Notes under the pieces: model-generated | What the model was told of the DNA's origin: nothing | The model's database searches: none | Seen by the model: the letters and a program-made list of their open reading frames with translations, nothing else | Made by a program: the position numbers and the translations under genes | Source of the DNA: Methylomagnum ishizawai | GTDB taxonomy: Bacteria > Pseudomonadota > Gammaproteobacteria > Methylococcales > Methylococcaceae | DNA: 64,000 bases | Direction: 5' to 3' | Assembly: GCF_019670005.1 (NCBI RefSeq) | Contig: NZ_AP019783.1 | Span: 2,066,501-2,130,500, forward strand | Shown here: one piece after another, positions 44,961 to 55,493 of the stretch | Position numbering within the stretch: position 1 is the first letter of the stretch | Layout of the letters: the number at the start of each line of letters is the position of its first letter

Positions 44961-45332
44961 ATGTGGCGAGTAACCTACCATTCCGGCACCGGCGTCGTCG
45001 AAGCGGTGTTCGGCGGGGAACTGACCCCCGAGGAACTCAGGGCGGCGGTCGAGACCACAATCGATACGGCCCGGCGGCACGCGAGCTTCCTGGTGCTGGC
45101 CGATTGCCTGGAGTTGCAAGGCGGGCATTCGCTGTTCGACCTCTACGCCCTGGTGGATTTCCTCCAGGATTCCGGCGTTCCGTCCAGCTTCAGGGAAGCC
45201 TTGCTGATGCCGGGCGCGGGGCGGGACTGGGTCGATGGCGTGGAATTCTGGGAAACCGCCTGCCTCAACCGGGGGCTGGCGGTGCGGATATTCAGCGACC
45301 GGGACGCGGCGTTGGCTTGGCTTCAGGAGTAG
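44961..45332 (+). CDS. STAS/SpoIIAA-like domain protein
   Basis: A 123-residue cytoplasmic protein of the STAS-like group often annotated as STAS/SEC14 domain: VEAVFGGELTPEELRAAVETTIDTARRHASFLVLADCLELQGGHSLFDLYALVDFL, then SFREALLMPGAG and NRGLAVRIFSDRDAALAWLQ. The typical anti-sigma antagonist phospho-serine site is not obvious. It is divergent from the HDOD gene and nine bases ahead of a small gene. Its partner is unknown. Confidence 0.75.
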   Translation: MWRVTYHSGTGVVEAVFGGELTPEELRAAVETTIDTARRHASFLVLADCLELQGGHSLFDLYALVDFLQDSGVPSSFREALLMPGAGRDWVDGVEFWETACLNRGLAVRIFSDRDAALAWLQE

Positions 45333-45341
45333 CCAGGGGCG

Positions 45342-45557
45342 ATGGCGCGGACAATCTCCTACGAGGAGGCGAGCCGGGAAGCCGCCATCCTGCGCGATGC
45401 CATCGTGGCCATCGAGAACGCCGAACGCCTCCCGGTGTTGCAGCGCGGCGAGCGCGGCCACCTCTACAACGCCAAGACCGCCTTGGAATACGCCTTGCTG
45501 CGTATCGCCATCGACCTGCTCGAACAGCGGGTCGAGGCCGCGGAATCGTCCGAATAA
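45342..45557 (+). CDS. Small protein of unknown function
   Basis: A 71-residue, probably all-helical protein (SYEEASREAAILRDAIVAIENAERLPVL, then YNAKTALEYALLRIAIDLLEQRVEAAES). No known family. Good coding character, short gap (nine bases) after the STAS-like gene, and an ATG with a GGGGCGATG context support it as a real gene in the same transcript. Confidence 0.6.
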   Translation: MARTISYEEASREAAILRDAIVAIENAERLPVLQRGERGHLYNAKTALEYALLRIAIDLLEQRVEAAESSE

Positions 45558-45875
45558 ACCGCCCCGCGCTTGGCGGGGGGTGCCCGCCACCTTGGATACC
45601 ATCCTTTCCCCGGTTGCCAAGCCTCCTGTCCGTCCTTCGTCCTTTCCCGGACCGCTTCCCGGCGGGGCGGCCTGTCCCGGTTTTTCTCGCAGCCGTGGAT
45701 ACCCGGTCATGAGCCTGTGGCCGCTTTTGTATTAACATGGCGGTTTAAGCTTGATAAGAAGTTTTCCGACCATACCGCGGGAAAGAGGCGCCCTCCGGTC
45801 CGGGGAGAGGGGCGCGATAACGCATTTCAAAAAGCGCGGGCCGGTCTGGCACCGGGTTCCGTGAGAGGTTGGATT
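45558..45875. other. 318-base gap before the HD-GYP gene
   Basis: Contains AT-richer sequence around 45728-45770 that may hold a promoter (TTGTATTAACATGG, GCTTGATAAG), but I could not place a convincing -35/-10 pair. The open frame running through it codes for Pro/Arg/Ser-rich sequence without family resemblance, so I treat it as upstream untranslated DNA. Confidence 0.4.
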
Positions 45876-47015
45876 TTGGATAAGCAGCGCACGCCAGATT
45901 GTTTCGATGCCACCCTCCTCGTGGTGGACGACGGGCCGGAAAACCTCACGGTGATGGGCGATTTGCTCAGGCCGTTCTACCGTGTCAGGGTCGCCAATTC
46001 CGGCCAGCGCGCCCTGGCCGTGGTCACGACCCCCCCCGCCCCCGACCTCATCCTCCTCGATATCATGATGCCCGGCATGGATGGCTATACCGTGCTGGCC
46101 CGGCTCCGCGACGACCCCCGCTTCCGCGATATCCCGGTGATCTTCGTCACGGCCCTGGACACGCCGGAGGACGAGGCGCGCGGCCTGGCGCTGGGCGCGG
46201 TGGACTATATCACCAAGCCCCTGCGCCCTCCCGTGGTCCTGGCGCGGGTCCGCGCCCATCTGGAACTCAAACGGGCGCGGGACGGCCTGCGCGACCAGAC
46301 GGCCTACCTCGAATCCCAGGTGGCCCGCTGCCTCAGCGAGAACCAAGTGGTCCAGGAGGCGGGCATCCAGGCCTTGGCGCGGCTGGTGGAAATCCGCGAC
46401 CAGGAGACCGGGGCGCATCTGCGCCGCACCCAGGAATATGTGCGGGTACTGGCGCGGCGTTTGCTGGGCCATCCCCGGTTCGCGGGGGTCCTGGATGAGC
46501 GCGTCATCGAGGTGATGGCGAAATCCGCCCTGTTGCACGATATCGGCAAGGTCGGCATCCCCGACCATATTTTGTTCAAGCCGGGCCGGCTGACCCCGGA
46601 GGAGCAGGCCGTCATGCGGACCCACAGCAGCCTGGGCGGCGATGCCATCGGCGAGGTGCTGGGCCGGGCCAAGCGCTCGTTGGAATTCCTGGGCTTGGCC
46701 CAGGAGATCGCCCGCCACCACCACGAGCAATGGGATGGCGGCGGCTATCCCGACGGGCTGGCCGGCGAAGCGATTCCGGTCTCGGCCCGCTTGATCGCCT
46801 TGGCCGATGTGTTCGACGCCTTGATCAGCGACCGGGTCTACAAGGCCGGCCTGCCCTTCGCCGAGGCCCGCGAAGTGATCGCCAGGGAGCGGGGCCGCCA
46901 TTTCGATCCCGACATGGTCGATGCCTTCCTGGAGGTGTTCGATGAGTTCCAACGGATCGCCCAGCGCCATGCCGAACCGGAACCGGAACCGTGCGAGCCG
47001 TCCCAAGAGGGATGA
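45876..47015 (+). CDS. HD-GYP response regulator, probable c-di-GMP phosphodiesterase
   Basis: RpfG-type regulator of 379 residues. Receiver domain about 11-125 (LLVVDDGPENL, phospho-acceptor D62 in LLDIMMPGMDG, ITKPLRP lysine), then a short coil and an HD-GYP domain: ALLHDIGKVGIPD (H221-D222), HHHEQWDGGGYPDGL (GYP at 290-292) and ALADVFDALISDRVYK. The full HD-GYP set suggests active hydrolysis of c-di-GMP to pGpG or GMP. I chose TTG 45876 because GAGAGG (45863-45868) sits seven bases upstream; GTG 45861 is an alternative. It is 45 bases ahead of the giant kinase, its probable phosphodonor. Confidence 0.88.
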   Translation: MDKQRTPDCFDATLLVVDDGPENLTVMGDLLRPFYRVRVANSGQRALAVVTTPPAPDLILLDIMMPGMDGYTVLARLRDDPRFRDIPVIFVTALDTPEDEARGLALGAVDYITKPLRPPVVLARVRAHLELKRARDGLRDQTAYLESQVARCLSENQVVQEAGIQALARLVEIRDQETGAHLRRTQEYVRVLARRLLGHPRFAGVLDERVIEVMAKSALLHDIGKVGIPDHILFKPGRLTPEEQAVMRTHSSLGGDAIGEVLGRAKRSLEFLGLAQEIARHHHEQWDGGGYPDGLAGEAIPVSARLIALADVFDALISDRVYKAGLPFAEAREVIARERGRHFDPDMVDAFLEVFDEFQRIAQRHAEPEPEPCEPSQEG

Positions 47016-47060
47016 GCCGCCGCCCCACACCGCCCGCCATCCTGCCCGGCCAATGTCCCT

Positions 47061-50000
47061 ATGAACGCCATCGCCCATCTCAAACTATCCGACATCATGA
47101 GCGCACGGGTGCTGGGCGTGCCGCCCGAGTGTTCCTTGGAGGCGGCGGCCCGCCGCATGAGCGAAGCCAGGGTTTCGTCGCTGCTGGTGGTCGAGGGCGA
47201 CCGGCCCCTGGGCATCCTCACCGAGCGCGACATGGTGCGGCTGCTGTGCGAGCGGATGCCGCTGGAAACGCCGGTGTCCGGCTTCATGAGCGCGCCCTTG
47301 GTGACGGCCCCGCCGGACCTGGAATTCCGCGCCGCCTACACCTTGCTGCAACGCCACCGTGTCCGCCACCTGGTGGCGGTGGATGGCCAGGGCCGCGCGG
47401 TGGGCGTCGTGTCCAGCACCGATTTCCGCACCCACCTGGGCCTCGATATCTTCCGCAAGATCGAGGATTTGCGTAGCGTCATGGAACGGGACCTGGGCAC
47501 GATGGCCCCGGAGGCTTCCCTGGCCGAGGCCTTGGCGCGCATGTTACAGGAACGCCGGGAGCATCTCTTGGTGGTAGAGGATGGGCGGCCCGTCGGCATC
47601 CTCACCGAGCGCGACATGCCCGGACTCCTGGTGCGCCATGCCGATCCCGCCCGCATCCGCCTGGCCGAAGTCATGAGCCATCCCCTGCATTGCCTGGGAC
47701 TGGGAACCGATGTGGCGGAGGCGGCGCAACTCATGGCGCGGCACCGGGTGCGGCAAATGCCGGTGGTCGAGGCGGACGGGCGCTTGGCCGGGGTGGTCAG
47801 CCAACACCGTTTGCTGGAGAAGCTCGGCATCCAATTGCTCGACGAGAGCTGGCGCCAAGGCCAAGCCCTGCACGAAGAGAAAAACCGGGCCGAACACCGC
47901 CTGCGCCTGGCGCTGGAAACCACCGGGCTGGGCATCTGGGAATACGACCACCGCGCCGACCGCCATGAATGGAGTCCCGAAGCCCTGGCCTTGTTGGGGG
48001 GCGACCCCGCCGCCGCGCCGCGTAGCCTGGACGATTGGCTGGAGTGGGTCCACCCTGCGGACCGGCCCCGCGTCCTGGACCAGATCGAGGTGGCCTTGTC
48101 CGCCGCCCATCCCTTGTCCGAGATGGAATACCGTATCCGCCGGGCCGATGGCGCTTGGCTCTGGGTCCACGAACGGGCGCGGGTGGTGGAATACGACGCC
48201 GGGGGGCGGCCCTTGCACACGGTCGGCACCCTGGCCGATATTTCCGGGCGCAAGCACTCCGAACTGCTGCTCCAGACCCAGCTCGGATTCGCCCGGTTCC
48301 TGAACGGCGAGCCGGACCGCGACAGTTTGCTGGCGGCGATCCTGGACAGCGCCCTGGCCCTGCCGGAAATCGACGGCGGCGGACTCTATTGGCGGCGGGC
48401 GGCGGGCGATTATGAACTCGAGGTCCACCGCGGCCTGTCCGACGCCTTCGTCGCGCAGGTGGAGCGGGTCCCCGCCGACTCCCCCAGGGCCGGGATCATC
48501 CGCGAAGGCCGGATGCGCTGCGCTTGCGCCGATCCCGGCCCGCACTGCTCCGACCACGACCTGATCCAGGGCGAGGACGTGGCGCGGGAAGGCATCAGGG
48601 CGCTCTTGGTGCTGCCGATCCTGGTCGGGGGCGAGGCGGTGGCCTGCCTCAACCTGGCCCGCAAGCGGGGCGGACGATTCGGCACCAACACCCTGGCCGC
48701 CCTGGAAACCCTGGCCCATCAGTTCGGCCAAGCCCTGCGCCGCTGGCACGACCAGGAACAAGCGGCCCATCAACGCCAGAACCTCGACGGCCTGTTCGGG
48801 GCGATGGACGATTTCGTGTTCGTGGTGGACGCCGCCGATGGCCGCATCCTGCATTACAACCACGCCGTGGCCGACGGCCTGGGTTATGGGCCGTCCTTGT
48901 TGGGACAACCGGCGCTCGCGGCCCATCCCGGGCCGGTCCGGGAAGAGGCCCGGCGCATGTTGGCCGAAATGATCGCCGGGGAGCGCAAAAACTGCCCTTT
49001 GCCCCTGGTGCGGGCCGATGGGGCTTGGATCGAGGCCGATACCCGCATTTCCCTGGGCCATTGGAACGGGAAGCCCGCCATCTTCGCGATTTCCCGCGAT
49101 ATCACCGAGACGGTGCTGAGCAGGCAAGCCCTGCGCCGGGGCGAGGCGATGTTGCGGGCCATCCTCGATTCCACCGCCGACGGGTTGTTGGTGATCGGCC
49201 AGGACGGCGCGGTGCTGGCGTGCAACCGGCGCTTCCAGGCGCTATGGGGCGTGCCCGACGCGCTCCTGGCCGAGGGCCGCGACCGCGGCTTGTTGGAGAA
49301 TGTGCTGGGCCAGTTGCAAGACCCCGTAGGCTTCCGGCGCGAGGTGGAGCGGCTCTACGCCAGCGACGAGGAGCGGTGGGACACGCTGGATTTCACGGAT
49401 GGCCGGGTGTTCGAGCGTTTCACCCGTCCCATCGAATGGTCGGGGCAACGGGCGCGGCTCTGGTCGTTCCGCGACGCCACCGCGACCCGGCGGGCGCAGC
49501 GCGAATTGGAGAGCGAGCGTGCCCTGTTGCGGACCTTGTTCAACGCCATCCCCGACCCGCTGTGGCTCAAAGACCCGGAAGGCGTCTATCTGGCCTGCAA
49601 TCCCAGTTTCGAGCGCTTCTTCGGGGCCGCCGGGCCGGATATCGTCGGCAAGACCGACTACGATTTCGTTCCCGCCGGACTGGCCGATTTCTTCCGCGAC
49701 AACGACCGGGCGGCGGCGGCGGCGGGCCGGCCCTGCGTCAACGAGGAATGGCTGGAATTCGCCGCCGACGGCTACCGCGGCTTGTTCCAGACCGTCAAGA
49801 CGCCTTTGTTCGAGCCGGAGCGCGGTTTGATCGGCGTCCTGGGCATCGCCCGCGATATCACGGCGCTGCGCGGGGCCGAGGATGCCCTGCGCGACAGCGA
49901 GGCCCGTTTCCGCGCCCTGTTCGAGACCGCCGCCGACGCCATCCTGGTCTCGGACGGGCCGGTGTTCGTGGATTGCAACCCCAAGGCGCTGGAAGTCTTC

Positions 50001-53000
50001 GGCTGCGCCCGCGCCGACCTGATCGGGGCCACGGCGGAGCGGTTTTCGCCGCCCACGCAGCCGGATGGCCGCGATTCCACCGCCGCAGCCGAGCGGATCG
50101 GGCTGGCGTCCAGCGGCCATCCCCAGTTCTTCGAATGGCGGCATCGGCGGCTGGACGGCACCGAGTTCGACGCCGAGGTGCGGCTGACGGCGTTCGAGAT
50201 CGACGGCAAGGTCATGCACCAGGGCGTGGTGCGCGATATCACCGAGCAGAAGCGGGCGGCGCGGTCCATCGCCGGGGAAGCCGTCCGGCGGCGCGTATTG
50301 TTCGAGCAATCCTCCGACGGCATCGTGGTCATCGACGCGGAGGGCGGGGTTTGCGAAGCCAACCGGCGCTATTGCGAGATGCTGGGCTATTCCGCCGCCG
50401 AAATCCTAAGCTTGCATGTCTGGGATTGGGACATGCGTTGGGGCCGCCTTGAGCTGGAGGCGATGTTGCGGCGGGCCGGACCCGAGGGGACGTGCTTCGA
50501 GACCCGCCATCGCCGCAAGGATGGCACGGAGATCGATGTGGAGGTCAGTTGTTCGGGCGCGGAGATCGACGGGCGGATGCTGGCCTTCTGCGTCTGCCGC
50601 GATATCTCCGGGCGCAAGCGCCTGGAGCGCCGGGAACGGGCGCGGATGGACATCCTGGAGCGGATCGCCGGGGGCGTGCCCCTGGCCGGGGTGTTGGATG
50701 GCATCGCCCGCGCTGTCGAGGCCGAAGCCCCCGGCACCCTCTGCTCGATCCTGGTGCTGGACCCGGAATCGCGCCGTCTGCGCCATGGGGCCGGACCCAG
50801 CCTGCCGGAAGCCTACAACCGTTTCTGCGATGGCGTCGAAATCGGGCCGGGGGTGGGTTGTTGCGGGACCGCGGCGCACGAAAACCGGCGGGTGGTCGCC
50901 GAGAACCTCCAAACCCATCCGTTCTGGGTCGGGTTCCGGGACGCCGCCACCGCGGCCGGCCTCGCGTCCTGTTGGTCGGAGCCGATCCGGGGCGAGCGGG
51001 GGCAGGTGTTGGGGACTTTCGCCATCTACCGCGGCGTGCCCGGCGCGCCCGGCGCCGACGATCTGGGGCGCATCACCGCCGCCGCCTATCTGGCCGGGAT
51101 CGCCATCGAGCGCGAGGCCCGCCAACGCGCCCTCAGGGACAGCGAGGAACTCTACCGGGCCATCGTCAGCCAGGCCGGGGACGGCATCCTCCTGGTGGAT
51201 GCCGAGACCCTGCGCTTCGTCGAATTCAACGATGCCGCCTGCCGCGACCTGGGCTACACCCGCGAGGAGTTCGCCCGGCTCCGCATCCCCGACCTCCAGG
51301 GCGGGCAGGGGCATACCGGCGCCGTGATCGCGGAGAAGACGCGGGAGATTTTCGCCACCGGCGGGGCCGATTTCGAGAACCAGCACCGCCACAAGAACGG
51401 CGGGGTGCGCGATGTCTATGTCAGCAACCGGTTGGTGAACCTCAGGGGTCGCCATTATTTCGCCGCCATCGTGCGCGATATCACCGAGCGCAAGCGGGCC
51501 GAGCGCGAACTGCGCGACAGCGAGGCCAAATACCGGCTGCTGTTCGAGATGGCCAACGATGGCATCTTCCTGCAGGACGCGACCGGCTTCCTGGACTGCA
51601 ACGAGAAGGGGGCCGCCATGTTAGGCCTGCCGCGCCCGGAGGTGGTCGGCCGCGGCCCGATTGATTTTTCCCCGGAACGGCAACCCGACGGACGGTTTTC
51701 GGAGGCGGTGGCCCGCGAGAAAACCCAGGCCGCGCTGGCCGAGGGGCCGCAGTTCTTCGAGTGGCGTTCCCGGCGGGCGGATGGCGGCCTGTTCGATGTC
51801 GAGATCGCCCTGGGCCGGGTCGAGATGGGGGGCGCGGTGTACCTACAGGCCATCGTCCGCGATATTACCGAGCGCAAGGCGCTGCAACTGCGCCTGGAAC
51901 GGCAGGTGGCCTTCACCCAATCGGTGATCGACGCCGAGGTCGATGGCATCGCGGTCTGCCATGCCCAGGCCGGGCCGCTCCACGCCCGCTTCACCGTGTG
52001 GAACCGCGCCATGCGCAACCTGACCGGCTACAGCCTGGACGAGATCAACCAACTGGGCTGGTACCGGACCGTCTGCGCCGAATCCGAGGCCCCGGAAGCG
52101 GCCCGCCAGCGCATGGAGCGGATGTGCCGGGGCGAGCCTTTGGTGGGCGAGGAATGGACCATCCGCCGCAAGGACGGCGGGCACCGCACCGTGCAAATCC
52201 ATACCATCGCTATTCCGGGCCAGGGCGACGAGGCCGCGATCCTGGCGGTCATGCACGATGTGACCGAGCGGGTGCGGGCCGAGGAAGAATTGCGCAAGCT
52301 GTCGCTGGCGGTGGAGCAGAGCCTCAACAGCATCGTCATCACCGACCTCGAAGCCCGCATCGAATACGTCAACGACGCCTTCACCCGCATCACCGGCTAT
52401 GGCCGGGCCGAGGCGCTGGGGCAGACCCCCCGCATCCTGAATTCCGAACACACCCCCAAATCCACCTACGAGGCGCTGTGGGCCAGCCTCGCCCAGGGCC
52501 TGCCCTGGGAAGGCGAATTCGTCAACCGCCGCAAGGATGGCGGGTTCTATACCGAGTTCGCCCGCATCTCGCCGATCCGCCAGCCCGATGGCCGGGTCAC
52601 CCATTACCTCGCGGTCAAGGAGGATATCACCGGGCGCAAGGCGGTGGAGCGCGAGCTGGAACATTACCGCAAGCACCTGGAGGACCTGGTGGCGGAGCGC
52701 ACCGCCGAGCTGGAAACCGCCAACCGCCGCCTCCTGACCAGCGACGCCCGGCTCAAGGCCATGTTCGCCCTGAGCCAGAAAGCCGCCGGGCTGGATGAGG
52801 CCGACCTGCTCGGGCAGGGCGTGGCCGAGGCGGCGCGGTTGACCGGCAGCGCCTTCGGCTATCTGTACGCCGTGGGCGAGGACGGTGCCGGCCTCGCGCT
52901 GCAAGCCTGGGTGGGGGCCGGCCTGGAGCCGCCGGCCGCGGACCGCTCCCTGGTCCAGGCCGGGCCTTGGGCCGATCCGGTGCGTATCCGCCGCCCGTGC

Positions 53001-55493
53001 ATCCACAACGCCTACCCCCAGGACGGGCCGGGCGACGTCCTGGCCGATGGCCCGGTCCAGCGCCATATGGCCGTGCCGGTGATGGGCGACGGCCAGGTCC
53101 ATTTGCTGTTGGGCGTGGGCAACAAGCCCGCCGATTACGACGAGTCGGATATGCACGAACTGCAATTGGTCGGCGACGACCTCTGGCGCATCCTGTTGCG
53201 CCGCCGCGCCGAGACCCAGTTGGCCACCGCCAAGGATGTGGCCGAGCAGGCCAGCCGCGCCAAGAGCGTGTTCCTCGCCAATATGAGCCATGAAATCCGC
53301 ACGCCGATGAACGCCATCATCGGCCTCACCCATTTGCTCCGGCGCGATGCCCAGGGGGTGCGCCAGCAGGGCTATCTCGGCAAGATCAACGACGCCGCCC
53401 AGCACCTCCTGGCGATCATCAACGATATCCTCGATATCTCCAAGATCGAATCCAACCGGCTGGTGCTGGAAAACACCGATTTCGAACTCGACCGGGTGCT
53501 GGACAAGGTCTGCGATTTGGTGCGCGAGAAGGCCGAGGCCAAGGGTTTGGAACTCGTGTTCCGCGAATCGCCCAGGCTCGCGGGCCTGCTCAAGGGCGAC
53601 CCGCTCAGGCTGGGCCAAATCCTCTTGAACTTCACCGGCAACGCGGTCAAGTTCACCGAACAGGGCTTCGTCATGGTCAGCGCCCAGGCCATCGAGGAGA
53701 CCGAACACGATATCCAGGTGCGCTTCGAGGTCCGCGACACCGGGGTGGGCATCGAGCCCGAGCATCAGGCCCGCCTGTTCAAGGCGTTCGAGCAGGCCGA
53801 CGGTTCCACCACCCGGCGCTATGGCGGCACCGGGCTGGGGTTGGCGATCAGTCGCCGCCTGGTCGAGATGATGGGCGGCGAGGTCGGCATCCTCAGCCAA
53901 CCCGGCGTGGGCAGCACCTTCTGGTTCACGGTGCGGCTGGGCAAGGGCACGTCCCAGCCCAAGCGCTTGAATGGCCGGGTCAAGGACAGGCGGGCCTTGG
54001 TGGTGGACGATTTGCCGGAAGCCCGCGAAGCCTTGGCCGATTTGCTGCGCCAAATGGGGATGCGGGTGGACATGGCCGCGGGCGGCGAGGAGGCGCTGGC
54101 CGCCGTGGTCGCGGCCGACCGGCGGTCCGAGGCTTACGAAGTGCTGGTGCTGGATTGGCGGATGCCCGGACTCGACGGCCTCGCCACCGCCCGGCGGCTG
54201 CGGGAGATGCCGCTGGCCCGGCCCCCGGCCCCCGTGCTGTGTACCGCCTTCACCCAATTCCCGCCGGAGCGCGCGATGGCCGAGGCCGGGTTCGAGGCGG
54301 TGTTGTCCAAGCCGGTCACGCCGTCCAGCCTGTATGATGTGCTGGTGAAGGTTTTCAACGGCGGGGACCGCGCGCGCGCGGCTCCCGTCCCCCATCAGGA
54401 GCGGGATATCATGGTGCGTAAATTCCGAGGCGCGCGTCTCTTGCTGGCCGAGGACAACCCCATCAACCAGGAAGTGGCTTCGGAGCTGCTGCGCCGCTTG
54501 GGGTTCTCGGTGGATTTGGCCGGGAACGGCGTGCAGGCGGTCGAACTCGCCGGGCGCAATGCCTACGATTTGATCCTGATGGACGTGCAAATGCCGGAGA
54601 TGGACGGCCTGGAGGCCACCCGTTCGATCCGGGCCTTACCGGGCCGGGCCGGGACGCCGATCCTGGCCATGACGGCCAACGCCTTCGAGGAGGACCGCAC
54701 CCGCTGCCTCGCGGCGGGCATGAACGACCATATCGGCAAGCCGGTGGAACCCGAGGCCTTGTTCGCCACCGTCTCGAAATGGCTGCCCTCCCGCGCCGCC
54801 CCGGAATCCGGCGGGGCGGTGCCGGAACCCGCCGATCCGCCGGCGCGGTCCGAACCCGCCGCCGAGCCTTGGAACGCCCTGCCCGGTGTGGACGCGCAAT
54901 TGGGTTTGCGCGGGGTCCTGGGCCAGCGCGACAGCTATCTGCGCCTGCTGCGCTTGTTCGCCCAGGTCCATGCCGAGGATACCGCCAAGCTCGGCGCGTT
55001 GCTCGGAACCGGCCAATTCACCGCCGCCCGGTTGGTGGTGCATTCGCTCAAGGGCGCGGCGGGCACCATTGGCGCGGAACGGGTGCGCGGCCTGGCCCTG
55101 GACCTGGAAACCGCCCTGCGCGAAGCCCGGCCCATGGACGTCCTCCTGGGTTTGGCCGCCCCCTTGGAACAGGAACACCGGGTCTTGGTCGAGGCGATCC
55201 GCGCGATACCCGAGCAGCCCCAGGCGCGGGTGGCGGTGGCCCCGGATGGGAACCGGGCGGGATGGGTCATCGCCCGGCTGTACCGTTTGCTGGCCGAGGA
55301 CGATATGCGGGCGGGCGGGGTGTTCCAGGAGGCGGAGCCGCTGCTGAACGCCGTCCTGGGCCGGAAGACGGCCGAACTCAAGCAGTTGCTGACCCTATAC
55401 GATTATGAGGCGGCGCTGGCCTTGTTGCGCTCGGCCTGCGCCGAGCACCCCGAATGGCTCGATGGGGACGCCGGGTCCGGCCTGGGTGGCTAG
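47061..55493 (+). CDS. Giant cytoplasmic CBS-PAS-GAF hybrid histidine kinase
   Basis: A 2810-residue soluble kinase with no transmembrane segment. Domains in order: four CBS domains (about 5-260), PAS (279-400), GAF (407-560), five PAS (575-687, 694-810, 815-937, 944-1064, 1074-1187), GAF (1194-1354), four PAS (1359-1477, 1484-1607, 1614-1737, 1744-1859), coiled coil, GAF (1892-2047), HisKA with H2077 ([13 protein letters not shown]), HATPase (2179-2294), receivers with D2365 and D2508, and an Hpt domain with H2661 ([11 protein letters not shown]). The last 80 residues are helical. All phosphorelay residues are intact. CBS pairs often bind AMP, ATP or SAM. The stop overlaps the convergent kinase gene by four bases. 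Confidence 0.93.
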   Translation: MNAIAHLKLSDIMSARVLGVPPECSLEAAARRMSEARVSSLLVVEGDRPLGILTERDMVRLLCERMPLETPVSGFMSAPLVTAPPDLEFRAAYTLLQRHRVRHLVAVDGQGRAVGVVSSTDFRTHLGLDIFRKIEDLRSVMERDLGTMAPEASLAEALARMLQERREHLLVVEDGRPVGILTERDMPGLLVRHADPARIRLAEVMSHPLHCLGLGTDVAEAAQLMARHRVRQMPVVEADGRLAGVVSQHRLLEKLGIQLLDESWRQGQALHEEKNRAEHRLRLALETTGLGIWEYDHRADRHEWSPEALALLGGDPAAAPRSLDDWLEWVHPADRPRVLDQIEVALSAAHPLSEMEYRIRRADGAWLWVHERARVVEYDAGGRPLHTVGTLADISGRKHSELLLQTQLGFARFLNGEPDRDSLLAAILDSALALPEIDGGGLYWRRAAGDYELEVHRGLSDAFVAQVERVPADSPRAGIIREGRMRCACADPGPHCSDHDLIQGEDVAREGIRALLVLPILVGGEAVACLNLARKRGGRFGTNTLAALETLAHQFGQALRRWHDQEQAAHQRQNLDGLFGAMDDFVFVVDAADGRILHYNHAVADGLGYGPSLLGQPALAAHPGPVREEARRMLAEMIAGERKNCPLPLVRADGAWIEADTRISLGHWNGKPAIFAISRDITETVLSRQALRRGEAMLRAILDSTADGLLVIGQDGAVLACNRRFQALWGVPDALLAEGRDRGLLENVLGQLQDPVGFRREVERLYASDEERWDTLDFTDGRVFERFTRPIEWSGQRARLWSFRDATATRRAQRELESERALLRTLFNAIPDPLWLKDPEGVYLACNPSFERFFGAAGPDIVGKTDYDFVPAGLADFFRDNDRAAAAAGRPCVNEEWLEFAADGYRGLFQTVKTPLFEPERGLIGVLGIARDITALRGAEDALRDSEARFRALFETAADAILVSDGPVFVDCNPKALEVFGCARADLIGATAERFSPPTQPDGRDSTAAAERIGLASSGHPQFFEWRHRRLDGTEFDAEVRLTAFEIDGKVMHQGVVRDITEQKRAARSIAGEAVRRRVLFEQSSDGIVVIDAEGGVCEANRRYCEMLGYSAAEILSLHVWDWDMRWGRLELEAMLRRAGPEGTCFETRHRRKDGTEIDVEVSCSGAEIDGRMLAFCVCRDISGRKRLERRERARMDILERIAGGVPLAGVLDGIARAVEAEAPGTLCSILVLDPESRRLRHGAGPSLPEAYNRFCDGVEIGPGVGCCGTAAHENRRVVAENLQTHPFWVGFRDAATAAGLASCWSEPIRGERGQVLGTFAIYRGVPGAPGADDLGRITAAAYLAGIAIEREARQRALRDSEELYRAIVSQAGDGILLVDAETLRFVEFNDAACRDLGYTREEFARLRIPDLQGGQGHTGAVIAEKTREIFATGGADFENQHRHKNGGVRDVYVSNRLVNLRGRHYFAAIVRDITERKRAERELRDSEAKYRLLFEMANDGIFLQDATGFLDCNEKGAAMLGLPRPEVVGRGPIDFSPERQPDGRFSEAVAREKTQAALAEGPQFFEWRSRRADGGLFDVEIALGRVEMGGAVYLQAIVRDITERKALQLRLERQVAFTQSVIDAEVDGIAVCHAQAGPLHARFTVWNRAMRNLTGYSLDEINQLGWYRTVCAESEAPEAARQRMERMCRGEPLVGEEWTIRRKDGGHRTVQIHTIAIPGQGDEAAILAVMHDVTERVRAEEELRKLSLAVEQSLNSIVITDLEARIEYVNDAFTRITGYGRAEALGQTPRILNSEHTPKSTYEALWASLAQGLPWEGEFVNRRKDGGFYTEFARISPIRQPDGRVTHYLAVKEDITGRKAVERELEHYRKHLEDLVAERTAELETANRRLLTSDARLKAMFALSQKAAGLDEADLLGQGVAEAARLTGSAFGYLYAVGEDGAGLALQAWVGAGLEPPAADRSLVQAGPWADPVRIRRPCIHNAYPQDGPGDVLADGPVQRHMAVPVMGDGQVHLLLGVGNKPADYDESDMHELQLVGDDLWRILLRRRAETQLATAKDVAEQASRAKSVFLANMSHEIRTPMNAIIGLTHLLRRDAQGVRQQGYLGKINDAAQHLLAIINDILDISKIESNRLVLENTDFELDRVLDKVCDLVREKAEAKGLELVFRESPRLAGLLKGDPLRLGQILLNFTGNAVKFTEQGFVMVSAQAIEETEHDIQVRFEVRDTGVGIEPEHQARLFKAFEQADGSTTRRYGGTGLGLAISRRLVEMMGGEVGILSQPGVGSTFWFTVRLGKGTSQPKRLNGRVKDRRALVVDDLPEAREALADLLRQMGMRVDMAAGGEEALAAVVAADRRSEAYEVLVLDWRMPGLDGLATARRLREMPLARPPAPVLCTAFTQFPPERAMAEAGFEAVLSKPVTPSSLYDVLVKVFNGGDRARAAPVPHQERDIMVRKFRGARLLLAEDNPINQEVASELLRRLGFSVDLAGNGVQAVELAGRNAYDLILMDVQMPEMDGLEATRSIRALPGRAGTPILAMTANAFEEDRTRCLAAGMNDHIGKPVEPEALFATVSKWLPSRAAPESGGAVPEPADPPARSEPAAEPWNALPGVDAQLGLRGVLGQRDSYLRLLRLFAQVHAEDTAKLGALLGTGQFTAARLVVHSLKGAAGTIGAERVRGLALDLETALREARPMDVLLGLAAPLEQEHRVLVEAIRAIPEQPQARVAVAPDGNRAGWVIARLYRLLAEDDMRAGGVFQEAEPLLNAVLGRKTAELKQLLTLYDYEAALALLRSACAEHPEWLDGDAGSGLGG

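Noticed and set aside
51843..54590. 915-codon minus-strand frame inside the giant kinase
   Set aside because: Low-complexity Gly/His/Gln-rich sequence complementary to PAS and kinase codons.
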